DNA of 64,000 bases. Source: Rhizomys pruinosus. Its lineage: Eukaryota; Chordata; Mammalia; Rodentia; Spalacidae. A program made the position numbers and the translations under genes. Position 1 is the stretch's first letter. Each line of letters begins with the position of its first letter. The stretch covers positions 1,754,938 through 1,818,937 of the forward strand of contig VZQC01005585.1 in the NCBI GenBank assembly GCA_009823505.1, in the 5' to 3' direction. Below are positions 1-10,884 of this stretch, piece by piece. Under the pieces are notes generated by a model that was not told where the DNA came from, made no database searches, and saw only the letters and a program-made list of their open reading frames with translations.

Positions 1-20
1 ATATATATATATATATATAA
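1..20. repeat. (TA)n microsatellite at window edge
   Basis: Pure alternating AT opens the window and runs into an L1 3' end. It is cut by the window boundary. Confidence 0.8.
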
Positions 21-27
21 ATTTTCC

Positions 28-530
28 CCTAAAAGCAACTGTGCCATTATGCCATTATAATGTGAATACCTTAATGGGATCTAGAATTAACCTAACACTT
101 ATTTTCAGACTTTGTAATTGTGGTATATGGGGGGAGGATAAGCAGGCATACTTTAGAGTAATATAAAATTAAAGGGAAAATGTAAATTCAGAAACATGTT
201 TTGGAATTCAGTTTACTTTCAGACATCATAATTTTGATATACGTGTGAAGAGCATATATGCATATTTTGGAGCAATACAAATTGGAGGGAATAACAACAA
301 AAGGACTGGGTCAAAGAACTGACTAAATCAGTAAACTGATTTAGTCAACCCCAAACTAAACGTCTGCATAGAAAAACTTCTAAAAGACTGAAAAAACATG
401 CAAGACATGTTTAGCAAGATGCATGAACTCGGGTGGGGTGGGGGGCATCGAAAGGGGAATGAGTACAAACACGACTGAGAAATGGTGTATGAATTGCACA
501 AATCTTCAATTAAAAACTTCAATTAAAAAA
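28..530 (+). mobile_element. L1 3' UTR and tail fragment
   Basis: The segment matches the L1 3' ends at 3500-3655 and 58190-58475 in order: AAAGCAACTGTGC, a TAATGTGAATACC/TCTAGA block, AAAATTAAAGGG, a G-rich stretch (GGTGGGGTGGGGGG), and a terminal GCACAAATCTTCAATTAAAA tail. No ORF2 sequence is retained, so this is a 5'-truncated copy. A perfect 12-bp inverted repeat lies inside it at 320-347. The short ORFs here are chance frames in UTR. Confidence 0.8.
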
Positions 531-542
531 GGGGGGGGGGAG

Positions 543-848
543 GAAAATGACTCTCCCCAGCAGCTATCAATTGCTCCTCAGATAAGAGAAGGACTTCATG
601 AAACCCTACCCCCATGCATGTTGGGATTTCAGCTGGCTTGACTTTATTCAAGTCTTAAGCATGTGGTCCCAACCACAGCCGGCAAGTTCATGTAAGCAAC
701 TGCATTGTCATGTCTGGCAAATACTATCACTAAAAGACATCTACTCCCTCTGACTCTTACTGTCCTTCTGTGCCCTTGTCATTATCCCTGAGACTTGGGG
801 TGATATAGATGTCCCATTTAGACCTGAGTACTCCACAAATTAAGAAGC
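543..848 (-). mobile_element. Lx-type L1 3' UTR fragment
   Basis: On the minus strand this aligns by eye with the 3' UTR block at 14750-15040, sharing the CTCCACA/GACATCTATATC, CCCCAAG and AGCCGGC stretches. This is the widespread old rodent Lx-like L1 3' region, read from memory of the family. It lies head-to-tail with the preceding L1 fragment in the opposite orientation. Confidence 0.6.
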
Positions 849-1307
849 AGTATGTTTAGTCCTTTCAAGTCTTGGGGTAGTTTCTAGATTACCAAATCTT
901 TCCAGATGTTCAGAGATGTTTTACATGGGTTTGGCAAAAAACCTGTCTGTTCACTCCAAAGATGTTTTACTTAGTGGTCTAATGTCTTATATATAAAACA
1001 TAACTAAATGATGAGATGAATAGCTCCCTGGAGCAGAAATATCCATTCCTTTGAATTGACTACTATTGTTGAGCATCAAGAACCCTATTGTAATTTAACA
1101 GTCTTAACATGCATGGATGTTTATTCATCAGCTAGTAAAATACCAAAAACTTTGCCTCATATTTCAAAAGAGTGTAACCAGTAAGTAGGAAGAGGCCATA
1201 TGTAGTTAATAGAACATTGAAATGATATTATATCTTTGTGATTCCATTAGTTATTTTTAATATAGACATTGTGTACTATGATAGAGTGGCAACAACTTTT
1301 TAGAAGG
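849..1307. other. unique AT-rich stretch, nothing recognised
   Basis: No repeat family, open frame or splice pattern stands out. Confidence 0.5.
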
Positions 1308-1600
1308 TTCTTTTTTTCTTTAAATTTTTTATTGAACTTTTGGGCATTTCATACATATCTTAATCAAATTTAAACCCATTTCCCTTTCCATGCCCCCGAC
1401 TCTGCCAGAGCTTGTGCATTCTGCCATACATGTCTTGCATCTATTTCTCTGTCTTTTTTTTTTTAATTATTCGATGCTGAAGATTACTGTTTTGGGCAGA
1501 AGTTTACCGTTTCAGTCAGTACTTTGAACACGTCTTTTTTGTTGTTGTTGTTCCCTTTATAATGCCCCAACCAAAATACTATCCAAGCATATGTGTCTGT
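1308..1600 (-). mobile_element. L1 3' UTR fragment
   Basis: The minus-strand L1 3' end shows TTTTTTATTGAACTTTTGGG, then CATTTCATACAT, the GCATTCTGCCATACATGTC block and TACTGTTTTGGGCAGAAGTT. The same blocks recur in order at 58895-59140 and 59330-59520. ORF2 is absent. Confidence 0.8.
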
Positions 1601-1722
1601 GCCCATATTTGTTACTATTTGTGCTTTATTGCTAGAATTAAAAGGAAACTGCTAAATAATCCACCAGTACATTGCAAACAGAACTTTGACAGTCCCAAGA
1701 GTCTGTGTCACCTCAGGAAAAA

Positions 1723-1725
<3 letters not shown>

Positions 1726-1772
<47 letters not shown>
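1726..1772. repeat. (TA)n microsatellite
   Basis: About 23 uninterrupted AT dinucleotides follow an A-run. They create the Ile-Tyr run of a spurious plus-strand frame at 1562-1837. Confidence 0.95.
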
Positions 1773-1775
<3 letters not shown>

Positions 1776-2164
1776 TCTCACCCTGCCCTCCAAAGCCCAG
1801 GGACTTTTGCAGAAGAGGCTGGCACATAAGACTGTAGGGCCAAGGAAGGGGGATGAATTGTGAGATCACAACAAAAAAGAACTGGATTCTTTTTCCTCTT
1901 CCTTTTATTTGAATAACATGTTTGTGTAAGCAAACCTCTTCAACTGGACTTGTGGACCCTAGGTTTACAAAAACTGAACCTAGATGTTAACTAATTGGGT
2001 TTATATGGGCACTCCTTGTGATTATTGCCTATGTGTATTTACTAGTCAAATTAAAAAAAAATAGGATTTTTTTTGTTTTTTTACAGGTCTCCCTTAAATG
2101 CATGCACCACCACATCTGGCTCACAAATAGCATGTTTTTTAAAAGACAAAAAAAAAATACCTTT
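1773..2164. other. unique stretch, nothing recognised
   Basis: AT-rich sequence without a recognisable repeat, apart from a short possible B1-derived scrap near 2085-2120 (ACAGGTCT...CACCACATCTGGCTC). Confidence 0.45.
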
Positions 2165-2345
2165 TTTGCCGGGCATGGTGGCACACGCCTTTAATCCCAG
2201 CACTTGGAAGGCAGAGACAGGTGGATCTCTGTGAGTTCAAGCCGTCTGGTTTACATAGTGAGTTCCAGGCCCACTGCAGCTAAAGGAAGACCCTGTCTCA
2301 AAAATACCAAAATACCAATAACAATAATAACAATAATAATAATAA
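2165..2345 (+). mobile_element. B1 SINE with (AAT)n tail
   Basis: It starts at GCCGGGCATGGTGGCACACG, carries the pol III B-box-like GAGTTCAA, and ends in a tail that has become an AAT microsatellite (about 2313-2345). It is moderately diverged. Confidence 0.9.
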
Positions 2346-2537
2346 ATACCCTTTTTTCATATTTAATATCATAGCCATTTTTATTATATACAGAGTAAGC
2401 TTGCCTAGACTTTGAATGTTACTCCTATAATCCCCACTATGCAAAGGAAATTCAACAAAGGATATTTGACAAAGATATCACTACAATTTCATATGTATTA
2501 AAGCCTTAATAAAAATCTTAAACTTCCTATTTCTATA

Positions 2538-2690
2538 TTTAGAATATTTTTTATTTATTTATTATTTTTTATTTTACATTATTCCAAAATATGCATATAC
2601 ACATTCCACACATAAGTCAAAATTACAAATTCTGAAAGTAAACTATAGGTTGATTCCTAAACACATTTCGAGATTCACATTTTAACAGTT
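2538..2690 (-). mobile_element. L1 3' UTR fragment
   Basis: The minus-strand 3' UTR segment shows TTACATTATTCCAAAATATG, AAATTACAAATTCTGAAAGT and GATTCACATTTTAACAG. It matches 59665-59780 block by block. Confidence 0.7.
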
Positions 2691-3252
2691 AATCCTGGGT
2701 GTCAACTTGACTGGACTAAGGTGGGGGTGGGGGGGGGAAGGGAAAGGGAAATATGCCTGATCTGAATTGGAAAATGATGTACGAAATGCACAAACCATCA
2801 ATAAAAATTAAAAAAAAAAAGAACAAATAAGAGAAAAAGGATCTTTGGTTTGGACTACCTCAACCCCGATGGCTAGCCCCAAATGCGGGTGGTACCTTCT
2901 GCCAGCAGGCAGTATTAAAGGCCATGGCAGAGGGAGCTGGTCCCTTTCATCCTGCAGCTTACCTCTCTCTCACTGGTGAGTTTGTCTTGCTGCTGTGATC
3001 AACCCTTTGGATCCCAGTGTGTATTGAGACTGGCAGATTTCCTGGAATCCATCAGGCCATCAGCACCAGATTGGGACTACTGAGACATCCAGCCTTGCGG
3101 ACTGAGCAGTTCCCTGGATTCTCAGCTTCTCCAGTGCGGCACGGCTACTGTTGGACTACTTGAGCTCTGTCACATGAGCAAATCAATACATTGTATATAG
3201 ATATATATTCGTCCTGTTGCTTCTGTTTCTTTAGAGAACCCTGACTAATACA
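2690..3252 (+). repeat. ancient dispersed repeat, split by an L1 tail
   Basis: It begins with GTGTCAACTTGACTGGACTA and ends with CTGTTTCTTTAGAGAACCCT and GACTAATACA. These ends belong to an old mammalian interspersed repeat that I recognise but cannot name with certainty. A related copy lies at 30718-31115. The element is interrupted at 2718-2820 by an L1 tail. Confidence 0.55.
2718..2820 (+). mobile_element. short L1 3' tail insertion
   Basis: The last ~95 bp of the L1 3' UTR are present: G-rich (GGTGGGGGTGGGGGGGGGAA), GAATTGGAAAATGATGTACG, CATCAATAAAAATT, then an A-tail. It is inserted inside the older repeat and is almost identical to the ends of the copies at 15237 and 28247. Confidence 0.85.
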
Positions 3253-3254
3253 AA

Positions 3255-3655
3255 CAGTAAATATGCATCCGGGTATAAAGATAACAAAAATGTGGAACAT
3301 CTATAAAATGGAGTTCTAGGCAGCAGTAAAGAAAGATGACATCATGAGCTTTGCTGGTAAATGGATGGAACTCGAAGCAATTATACTAACTGAAGTAACA
3401 CAGTCCCAGAAAGAAAAAAAAAAAAGGTGAATGGTTTCCCTCATTTATGGATGCTAACACCAAATCCCCAGTCGGCAGGCAAACTGAGCAACTTTATTAT
3501 TACATTTCATTGTATCTGAAAGCAACTGTGCTATTCCAATGTGAACCTCTAAATGGGCTCTAGAGTTGCCCTACCACTTATATTCACACACTGCAATTAC
3601 CATATATGGATGGAAGACATGTAGTTATATTCTAAAAAAATAAATAAATAAAAAT
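3255..3655 (+). mobile_element. L1 ORF2 C-terminus and 3' UTR, truncated
   Basis: 3285-3450 encodes the degraded ORF2 C-terminal end: the GTGGAACATCTATAAAATGG block, a GCAGTAAAGAAAGATGACAT block and AAATGGATGGAACTCGAAGC. A 3' UTR with AAAGCAACTGTGC and TCTAGAG follows. The equivalent blocks are at 40803-40960 and 58010-58150. Frames are broken. Confidence 0.85.
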
Positions 3656-4657
3656 ACCCTTTTTCTCTCAGTCTTTTGTGTCTGAAGAGAAGAGAATGAA
3701 TAAAGGAGCCACAATATATTAGTCTTTTCTTGTAGACTACAACATTTGGAAAAGCTAAATATTTCCCAGTTTCCTATTCAGAATGAAGATGATTTTTCAG
3801 GTGGGGGGTGGAAGAGGCAGAATGGTGTACAGAGATGCAATGAGGAAGGAAGGCACCCTTCTAGGAGGGAGGTCTGTAAAAGACTCTACCAAAAATACCA
3901 GAATGACCTTCCAAGAGCTAGAGGGAGCAAGCACACACAGGCTGCCTTGAACTGGTCTCCTGGCCAGTCTGTAATGCACAACACATCAATGTCATGCCAC
4001 ACCCCCTCAGGGAAGAAGAAAGGCAAGCAATTTACTTATACTGTGTACCATGTAAGCCAGTGATTCCAGAGAGACAGATTATATAAATATATATTTACAT
4101 CTATATGAATATGTATTTGCATATGCATGTGCGTATATGTAGATGGGCATGCATACATATAGTAATCTTTTTTATTTAATTTATTTTCCTGACATATACA
4201 AATATAAAGTTGTACATATTTATAGGGTCACATGATGTTTCATGCATATATACACTGTATAAAAACTTAAAACTGCTAAACATGTCTAGGTCGTTAAACT
4301 TGTATAATTTCTTTGTGGTTAAAATTACACAGTTCTGAACAAAATTACACAGTTCTTTCTTTAAGGCTTTTGAACCGCATGCAATATCACATGTATATTG
4401 ATCCTACTGTAAAATCATACACCAAAGCTGACATGACAATGGAACTGACTGATAAGGTTACAGAGGAGGGCATGGATATTTTTTTTAATCTGTTAAAAAT
4501 GACCTTTCAGCTTCCTATCACCCAGGCTGGTTCGGATACAGTAATTTGGGCCTGAAGATAATATAAAGGATCTAGAATATATTACAAATAAGGAATGAAC
4601 ATGAGGAAGTTACATGACAGGGACAAACAGTGGATAGCAAGCTTTGATTCCCAAAGA

Positions 4658-4703
<46 letters not shown>

Positions 4704-5102
4704 NATAGATGGAAGTTCCATCTATGTGAGGACAAAGTCAGGTTTTCCTTGAGTAGAGCTTCCCTTTGAAGCATGAGAAAATTCTCTTTATTGACTTTCC
4801 TCCCTTGACTGGACACTGGCTGGAAGTCTTTAAAGTGAATCTCTAAGACCACCCTGGCCCAGGATGAATGGTGACTCACTGCCATAGGACATGTAGAGAG
4901 GTGCCCATGTAGGACCCTAGGACTTATGTTGACATTAGAGGGGAAGGGGCAAAAGACTGTCCCTTCAAATCCCTCTTGCCAAATCAGATTGGAGTTTTGA
5001 GTATGGTTGTTAAACCTCCAAGAGGGTCAGTTGAATGGATTTGGCATTTTAATTACTATATAACATATAAAGCTTGAATATTGACGTAAGCATTCTTAAT
5101 AC
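3656..5102. other. unique DNA, no supported gene
   Basis: A 105-codon plus-strand frame at 3746-4063 and an 80-codon frame at 4313-4555 have no recognisable domain, no splice logic and no supporting context, so I treat them as chance frames. A long T-run with an N is listed separately. Much of 4080-4260 is alternating AT/GC-poor sequence. Confidence 0.45.
4663..4704. other. poly-T run ending in an N (assembly gap)
   Basis: More than 30 T residues end in a single N at 4704, immediately followed by the palindrome ATAGATGGAA-G-TTCCATCTAT. This is probably an unresolved homopolymer join. The spurious minus-strand poly-Lys frame at 4610-4885 depends on it. Confidence 0.8.
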
Positions 5103-5256
5103 ATTTTTTTTGGTCTTTTTGAGATAGGGTCTCCCTTTAGTCCTAGGTTACCTAGAACTCACTATGTAGACCAGGCTGGCCTTGAACTCACAGAGATCCA
5201 CCTGCCTTTGCCTCCTGAGTGCTGGGATTAAAAGCATGTGCCAACACACCCAGCTT
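5103..5256 (-). mobile_element. B1 SINE
   Basis: Minus-strand B1: GAGATAGGGTCTCCC, GTAGACCAGGCTGGCCTTGA, CCTGAGTGCTGGGATTAAA, and the ACACCCAGC 5' end. Confidence 0.95.
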
Positions 5257-5459
5257 GATTCTCAAACAATTTATAAGCTCAGAGACTCTAAGAGATCAAG
5301 GCTAGGTTTCAGGGGCTGGGGGGAGACAGCGTGCTAGTGGTGAGAGAAGAAGGCCAGGGACAGATACCTGCCACATAAGAAAGTGCTCAATAGTACATAT
5401 CCCACATTTACTTATTACTTGAATAGTGGAATGGTATCCCCAAAACTGCAGACTCATTT

Positions 5460-5590
5460 TGAGAATTTTGCTGTTGGTTTTTGAGACAAAGGCTCGTACT
5501 GTAACCCAGGCAAGCCTCAAACTTGTAGCAATCCTTCCTCAGTCTCCCAAAAACTGGGATTATAGGCATGAGCCACCATTCCTAGCTATT
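5460..5590 (-). mobile_element. old B1-like monomer
   Basis: This is a diverged 7SL-derived element on the minus strand: TTTTTGAGACAAAGGCTCG, CTGTAACCCAGGCAAGCCTC and GGGATTATAGGCATGAGCCA. Lower similarity to the young B1s suggests an early B1 (PB1-like). Confidence 0.75.
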
Positions 5591-5684
5591 AAAAATATTC
5601 CCTTTTTTCATTTTAATTATTCTCTTTCTTTCTATTCTCTATAAGGCAACTGCAGTGATATTTTAAGGTTTAACTAATTCATCA

Positions 5685-6365
5685 CAGCACTCTTCTGCTC
5701 AGAGGCTTCCTACAGTTTCTGACCCTGTAACACTGAAAGCAAAGTCTTCACCAGAAGCTATCTGCACAGCCTGTGTGGTGGGGCTCCCACACTAACTCTG
5801 ACTGCAACCCCTGACTACTGCTCTCCCAACAACTGGTTTCCTGGCAGTTTTATAACTGCTCATAACATACTTTCTGAATGTAACCCTTGCAAGTACCATT
5901 TACTTTGCCCTGTGGTTTTGTTACAAAATTCAACCAGGTTCTGTATGTTCTAATAACACCTCAGAGAGATCCTATTAGGCAGGAAGAACTCTAGAATGTC
6001 CTATCAATTCCATTTTCTGGTGCACAGGGTGTAACCCAAAACTGTGTTGCAGTTCTGACCTAGAGACATGATGAAGCAATAAGTAGGTGTTGTTTTAAGT
6101 CCACATTTTTGGTAACTTTAGGCAGCAATGTATAACTGACAGTAATATAGACTGGCATCCCTTGCTTTCTTTCCTTTTGATGTAGGTTTACCTTGAGAGA
6201 ATTTGATACATGATGTATGATATTTGAATACTTCAATTTTTACTCTCCATGGATCTAGAATGTAAGCCCATCCCATACAAGAAATTAATTTTGTCCCATT
6301 TTTTGCTACTTACAATAATGCCATGAACGTATCAGGTGCTCACTAAATATCTATAGAATGAATAC
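5685..6365 (-). repeat. L2-like ancient repeat, fragmented
   Basis: Blocks CTCTTCTGCTCAGAGGCTTC, GCAAAGTCTTCACCAGAAGC and, at the far end, TGTAAGCCCATCC...GGTGCTCACTAAATATC follow the order of an L2 3' region read on the minus strand. Divergence is high, so the limits are approximate. Confidence 0.4.
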
Positions 6366-6587
6366 ATTTAGCATCTATATTTATAGTATCTCAAACTGAT
6401 CACAAAAATATTACTAGGAAAGGTACTTCTCAACTGAAACAACAAGTATATCTCCCCTCTACCCCTAATGGGACCAACAATATATTCTGAGAGACACATA
6501 AGTTTGCAAATATGTAAAACATTTAGAGAAAGCAAGCATGCCAGCTGCTCTCCACAGTATTTGTACCCACCTGGTCCATTTCAATGG

Positions 6588-6718
6588 TTGAGCTCTATCC
6601 CCCAATGTGATAGTATTTAGACATGGATTCTGTGGGAAGTAATTAGGTTTTAAATAAGGCTATGAAGGAGGGACTCAAAAGAAATGATAAACCTTGCTCC
6701 CACCATCCCTATGAGACT
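6588..6718 (+). repeat. MLT1-like (ERVL-MaLR) LTR fragment
   Basis: CCCCCAATGTGATAGTATTT followed by GGGAAGTAATTAGGTTT and AAGGAGGGACTC matches the central part of MLT1-type LTRs as I know them. The copy is diverged and truncated at both ends. Confidence 0.5.
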
Positions 6719-6862
6719 GAGAAAAAGATGCAGGACATGTATGACAGAATGCATGAACTGGTGGGGGGTGGGAGGGAGGGAAAGGGGACTATGTCTAAAT
6801 TGAACTGAAAAATGATGTCTGAAATACATAAAACATCAATAAAAGTATTATATTAAAAAACA
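6719..6862 (+). mobile_element. L1 3' tail
   Basis: AAAGATGCAGGACATGTATG and GCATGAACTGGTGGGGGGTG are followed by AAATGATGTCTGAAATAC and a CATCAATAAAAG tail. This is a 5'-truncated L1 insertion with no coding sequence. Confidence 0.85.
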
Positions 6863-7290
6863 AACAAAATGATGTGCTTGCTTAAGATCCTAAGAATCTT
6901 AGTTGTAGTCTTGGTCAATCTATTATATGAACATGCAAAAGTTCATTTCATTTAATTTTTTGCAAGTATTCAAATTGTATCATCCCTATCAGCCTTTATA
7001 TTGTAAAGAAGATGTGAAATACCATCTGTTCTGTTTTCCGTTGCTTTGACTGTTCAATATTTATATTATAATAAAATTGATCTCGAAAAAGAAAAAAAAG
7101 AAAACACAGCAAGATGATCCACTATGTCTGGTACCCGTAACTTCCGTAACTATGGAAAATCAACTTTCTATGGTTTCAACCACACAATCTATGGCACTGT
7201 CTATGATGTCTTGAGCAGACTAAAACACCAACGGTTAAGTATGAACTTGTGTTCATTGGTGAAAATAAGAAACAGTAAAATTCATTTGGT
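6863..7290. other. unique stretch, nothing recognised
   Basis: AT-rich DNA. A short segment with two CpGs at 7125-7240 gives an 88-codon frame that has no recognisable content. Confidence 0.4.
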
Positions 7291-7719
7291 GGCTGGAGAG
7301 TTGGCTCGGCAATTAAAGCATTGGTCTTGCTTTTTTTTTTTTTACGTGTATCAATGTATTGTCTGCATGCAGGTCTGCGCCTTACCTTGACCCTGTCGTG
7401 CGATGCCGCGGAGGTCAGAAGAGGGTCTCAATTTCCACTGGAACTGGGAGTTCTCCTGAAACTGGAGTCACAGACGGTTCTCAGCCGCCATGTGGGTGCT
7501 GGGGATCGAACCGGGTCCTCTGCAAGAGCGGTCGGCGCTCTCTTAACCGCTAGGCCCACCCTCAGCCCCCATTGGCTGCTTTTGTAGAGGACCTGCTTTT
7601 GTAGAGGACCCAGGATCGATTTCCAACACCCACATGATGGCTAAACAACCACTTCCTAGCTCTAGTTGTGGGGAATCTATATGTCCATGGCATTGCATGA
7701 CAGGTCAATATATATATAA

Positions 7720-7750
<31 letters not shown>

Positions 7751-7790
7751 CTATTCTCATACACAAAATGAAAATAATAAAATATTTACC
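7291..7790 (+). mobile_element. B2/B3-type SINE, split by a nested SINE
   Basis: The 5' part is at 7291-7328 (GGCTGGAGAGTTGGCTCGGC). The 3' part resumes at about 7567 (CAGGATCGATTTCCAACACC, CACATGATGGCTAA) and runs through a (TA)n tract at 7710-7750. A minus-strand B2 lies between. The flanks CATTGGTCTTGCTTTT and CATTGGCTGCTTTTG look like the target-site duplication of the nested insertion. Confidence 0.8.
7329..7566 (-). mobile_element. B2-type SINE nested in another SINE
   Basis: Minus-strand B2 with the ACTGGAACTGGGAGTTCTCC and TGGGTGCTGGGGATCGAACC blocks, ending CTCAGCCCC. It belongs to the subfamily with an internal duplication (copies also at 18163, 36468 and 54953). It is CpG-rich for the window, so relatively young. 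Confidence 0.9.
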
Positions 7791-7949
7791 ATTTCTAATA
7801 TTTCTAGTGAGTATGTCAGCTCTCAAGGCTGTTTGGGTAGCTGGGATCCTTGCCTGGCCCAAACCTTCATGCATTTCCAGACCTGACATGAGTAAACAGA
7901 TCTCCCAGCTATCACCACGCACGCATGCATGCAAGCACGCACACACACT

Positions 7950-8047
7950 ACATGAAAATGGGTAAGGGTGCAGATAGGGGACCAGATCTAATTTTATCAA
8001 AATATATTACATGAAATTTGCAAGAATTCAATTAAACAAGAAAAAAA
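7950..8047 (+). mobile_element. possible L1 tail remnant
   Basis: The segment AATATATTACATGAAATTTG, then CAAGAATTCAATTAAA resembles the L1 tail at 52835-52885. It is diverged. Confidence 0.4.
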
Positions 8048-9035
8048 CACTCAAATACATAAAAATAAATAAATAAACGTGATCTTAAAAAAGGAGAAAA
8101 AACTAACAGATTAATTGCTGTAGTAGAAAATAAGTCACCTCTAGATTTGTAAAACATGAGCTGCAGTTCCGACGTAAGTTGAGAGGACAAACAGCTCGTT
8201 TGAGTTGCTGCTGAATCGTGCTGCACTTGTTGCCACCACAAATGGATATTTCCAAAAGCAATGACTAAAAGCTGATCCAGAGAAATGTAGAGTGTGAGTT
8301 GTGAAAAATCATGTGTCCTTTCTCCTGCTTAGCCCACATCAGGAGTCTTGGATTTAGATGTGGATGCTATACTCAAAGGGACAAAGGCAAATCATAAAAT
8401 GAGCTCTTGAATACAGATCAAAGCAAATTTAACAAATTCCTTTCCTCCAAGTGTCTTAGATCATTTAATATGCTTAATATACTACTTTCTGAATGTGTGT
8501 CGTGTACAGGTATAAATGGATAGTAATCATTGTTTCCTAGCTTTCTTCAAACACAGAACCCATTTTATATAGCATCTTGTAGCCTTCTAGTATAAGCCAC
8601 AAATTTATGGACATGACAACCTAGATGCAGGACAACAAAAATAACCAAAGTGGAGATCACAAATGTGATCTTGTAAATATTCAAATGGCTCTCATCAATG
8701 TGTAGAATGCTTTGCTTCCATTTTACTCTGGTACTTAAGAGTAAAATATCTACAGATAAAGATCAAGAATATGTTTTGTAACATTGTCCATGAGACTTAT
8801 CCAGAAAATCTGAGATATGCATCTCAGACAGCAGAACTGAAGCCCATAGAGCCCAGAATAGGACAGTTGGTTAAATCTTCAGGAAGAAGCATCAACAAAG
8901 CTTGCAGTACCCAACAGGTGACCATGGATTAGAACATGGCCTGAAGCATGCTGAGAAGTTAACAAACATCCAGAAAGAACGCTGGTGAAAACACAGTAAA
9001 AGTCCCTGCACTCAGGAAGTAGAAGTCTGGATCAG
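8048..9035. other. unique DNA, no supported gene
   Basis: No repeat recognised. A minus-strand open stretch at about 8130-8220 with three CpGs is discussed under rejected items. Confidence 0.45.
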
Positions 9036-9241
9036 TGGAGGTCGAAAAGGATTAAGATGACTCCTTGGGCTGGAACCTAACCTTGACCTTGACCATCCAC
9101 ATTCACTTTTCATAGCCACAGCCATCAACATGTCCATTAACCACACATGATTTATGTGTGTAACCATCAGAAGGAGAACATATCATATTTTTAAACACCT
9201 TCAGAAATCTGATAGCATTCTGAGTCTAAACTTGCAAGCTC
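9036..9241 (+). repeat. diverged tandem duplication, unit 1
   Basis: Shares with 9598-9816 the blocks CCTTGACCTTGACCAT, TTAACCACACATGATTTATG and GTAACCATCAGAAGGAGAAC. The two copies are offset by about 560 bp in direct orientation. Confidence 0.8.
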
Positions 9242-9597
9242 CTAGTCTTACTCACCTTTGTGCATCTACAGTGGATACTGAGGATGACACAATGCTCTTG
9301 GCACGAAATAGGGTTCTTCATAAATATCAGTTAACTGAATGAACAATTGACCAAGTGAAAAATAAAAGAAGTATGTAGTTCCAAATACAGAAAGGAACAG
9401 TCTATTTCATTCTTTGAAATTGCTAAATATACCAACTGCATATACTGATCAAAGTCTTGAAATACTTTCACTTCTTGGCTGGAAAATCATCCACTCTGAA
9501 TTAAATCTCATCCTACTGGGAGGATCTCCTGGGAGGATCTATGTGAAAATACACAGCAGACTGTACATGAGAATCAGAAGGAAAGGATGCTCATATA

Positions 9598-9816
9598 ACA
9601 GCAAACTGTCCAGAAGGACTAAGATAACTCCTCAGGCTGGAAATTAACCTTGACCTTGACCATGCACTCACTTTTCATACCTAAAGCAATGAACACATCC
9701 ATTAACCACACATGATTTATGTGTGTAACCATCAGAAGGAGAACATATCGCATTTTTCTTTTTTTTCATATCACATTTTTCAATACCTTCAGAAATGTGA
9801 TAACATTTAAATTGAC
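9598..9816 (+). repeat. diverged tandem duplication, unit 2
   Basis: Second copy of the 9036-9241 unit, with a short insertion (TTTTTCTTTTTTTTCATATC) after AACATATCGC. Both are unrelated to any SINE or L1 I recognise, so this looks like a local segmental duplication. Confidence 0.8.
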
Positions 9817-10884
9817 CTGGTAAAGTAGGCTGTCTGCAATTATGTTTAACTGATTTTCTTTTCTCTTGAGATAACACATTCTTAACAAAGAACATCTGCA
9901 AAGATGGACCTTTCAGTTAAGAAAATACTTAAAATAGAAACAGCTTTCACTCACTAGGCTATGGACTGCCAGGCACCATATTTGTATCCATTTCCTAGAA
10001 GAATGAAAGTGCTTTCAAAATATATCTGTCATTTCTCCACAGTGGCTAATCAAACCTGCCACTGAAAAATGTTCTGAACAGGCAACTTGTAGTACAAGCA
10101 TGGTTTATTTCTGTCAGAGACTGACTGCTGGAGTGTGAAAGAAACTCATTAAAAATCTCTTACTGTGATCTTACATTGTTAAAAATAAAAAAATGGAAAG
10201 TAAAAAAAATCCAATAAAGACAAGGCGGGGGGGGGGGACATAATGCAGGGGACACAAAGCCTACCGCCACTCTCAAAAGGTGCTTTTCATGCTCATTCGT
10301 CTTTCGCAAGTCATGAAAAGAGTTCAATTAGTTCTGGAAATAAGGCATACACTGTTGTTTGAGAAAATCGAATAAGTTAACAATTTCATTTTATCCTAAT
10401 ATTATGAAAAGTTAAATGAAAGAGGTCAGAATATTGTATTATAGAAAAAAGATTCAAAATGAGCAATAATATTATTTACCTTAATCTTAGGACGAGGTTG
10501 ACTGCACAAGAAGCTTCTCTGAAATCTTCACTAGCTTTGGGTTGGCCCTTTAAAACCAAAACGACAGACAGTGCTGTAAACTTCCTTGAGCAAAGGAATA
10601 AAATCATATCCCTAATAACCCTATCAGGAAATTTCCAAACTAGTGTTTACACTTGTGGGTCTTACTTGGCTTCATAACACCTCTATGTATAGATCAGAAA
10701 GACGCTTAACTCTCATCTCAACTGTGTTGTAATTGCTTCATAAAGAGAGCCTTTGTCACAGGATACTATGGGCGACTGACATTGCTGCAGCCAGTCCAAA
10801 TTAAGGATGGCCATCTAAAGTGGCACCTTACAATCAAGCAACAGACTGCCATCTACTGGGCCTTTAAGATACACAAATTTATGG
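9817..10884. other. unique DNA with a G-run
   Basis: Contains a 12-G homopolymer at about 10226-10238 and a 9-bp stem (CTTTTCATG/CATGAAAAG) at about 10286-10321. A possible small minus-strand exon near 10488-10555 was considered and rejected. Confidence 0.45.

Noticed and set aside
3746..4063. 105-codon plus-strand frame
   Set aside because: No domain, no start context or splice evidence; a similar-length antisense frame overlaps it.
8120..8220. Minus-strand exon-like stretch (SCLSSQLTSELQLMFYKSRG)
   Set aside because: The acceptor side lacks a good pyrimidine tract and the peptide is not recognised. Chance cannot be excluded.
10488..10555. Possible minus-strand 68-bp exon with acceptor GGTTTTAAAG and donor AAG|GTAAAT
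   Set aside because: Two competing acceptors give different frames, and the next downstream segment has stops in all frames.
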